A stretch of 64,000 nt of DNA, taken from NCBI RefSeq assembly GCF_038051995.1, contig NZ_CP150290.1:421501-485500 (forward strand), in the 5' to 3' direction. Source of the DNA: Paenibacillus sp. FSL H8-0537 (GTDB lineage Bacteria > Bacillota > Bacilli > Paenibacillales > Paenibacillaceae). Made by a program: the position numbers and the translations under genes. Each line of letters opens with the position of its first letter. The stretch's first letter is position 1. The notes under the pieces are model-generated. The model made no database searches. It was not told the DNA's origin and worked only from the letters and a program-made list of their open reading frames with translations. This document shows positions 63,743 through 64,000 of the stretch, piece by piece.

Positions 63743-64000
63743 TTACGCGTTTGATTTCCTATTGCTGCCGCTGGCGTATTGTTCGGGCGTGACGCCGATA
63801 ACGGCTTTAAAATCCTTAATAAAATGCGACTGGTCGTGGTAGCCAAGCTCAAGCGCCAGCTGCGTCCAATCGTGGCTGGGACTGCGGTCCAGCGTTTCAG
63901 CGGCATTTTGCAGCCGATACAGCTGAATGACCCATTTAGGCGAAACGCCGACATATTGGTCGAATAGACGCTGCAGCGTTCTTTTGTTGATATGAAAAGC
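63743..64000 (-). CDS. AraC-family protein, C-terminal part (runs off the window)
   Basis: The last 85 codons of an AraC-type regulator enter from the right edge. The visible helix-turn-helix sequence includes KRTLQRLFDQYVGVSPKWVI and LELGYHDQSHFIKDFKAVIG, the conserved AraC signature, and it ends TPEQYASGSNRKSNA. The start lies beyond 64000. No recognisable domain other than the DNA-binding part is visible. It converges on the LysR gene. Confidence 0.85.
   Translation of the reverse strand, partial: AFHINKRTLQRLFDQYVGVSPKWVIQLYRLQNAAETLDRSPSHDWTQLALELGYHDQSHFIKDFKAVIGVTPEQYASGSNRKSNA

Overview
The window reads as a chromosome segment of an endospore-forming Firmicute, most probably Paenibacillus or a close relative. 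It carries Ger spore-germinant receptor genes and a cotJABC spore-coat operon, Bacillus-type regulators (an AraR with GntR and LacI-type domains, a YesMN-type two-component pair) and strong GGAGG ribosome-binding sites. Carbohydrate-use loci are numerous, as is usual in soil Paenibacillus. No rRNA, tRNA, CRISPR array, intact insertion sequence or prophage was recognised. All names come from reading motifs and domain order by eye; no database search was possible.

Layout. 0-9.2 kb: a methyltransferase; a three-gene membrane/VWA/TelA operon; an HPP-like membrane protein; class II fructose-bisphosphate aldolase; a GH4 alpha-galactosidase-type gene divergent from its AraC regulator. 9.3-17.2 kb: a Bmr-like drug exporter with its TetR repressor, a TM2-domain protein, and a leftward operon with an SNF2 helicase. 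17.2-21.5 kb: a scarred region with an orphan MazF toxin, remnants of its antitoxin and of an OmpR-type response regulator, an intact histidine kinase, an alpha/beta hydrolase, and a protein resembling transmembrane terpene cyclases. 21.6-32.3 kb: a thioredoxin, then a YesNM-ABC importer-GH78 rhamnosidase cluster ending in a broken serine hydrolase. 32.3-40.2 kb: a germination locus whose A subunit carries an in-frame stop, a large serine hydrolase, and a second alpha/beta hydrolase. 40.3-45.7 kb: araR divergent from araBDA, with AraR boxes. 45.7-51.5 kb: an AT-richer accessory stretch with a methyltransferase, an AraC/GyrI-like regulator, a phosphotransferase, and an XRE-ImmA/IrrE protein paired with an unknown protein. 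51.7-64 kb: a membrane-anchored protein, MarR, cotJABC, two TetR-controlled loci, a chemotaxis receptor, an SDR/SnoaL operon with a divergent LysR, and an AraC gene cut by the window edge.

The most interesting points concern regulation and genome decay. The histidine kinase has lost its response regulator, which is reduced to a 21-codon in-frame remnant still translationally coupled to the kinase. Three genes (two paralogous hydrolases and a serine hydrolase) share upstream regions with 11-bp-spaced GTTCAT direct repeats, the kind of site an OmpR/PhoB-type regulator binds. The neighbouring mazE is also reduced to its C-terminal end, leaving MazF without a complete antitoxin. A 59-bp hairpin repeat occurs three times plus one partial copy, and a second short motif recurs in two intergenic regions. 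The XRE-ImmA/IrrE pair is the best candidate for a defence or toxin-antitoxin-like module.
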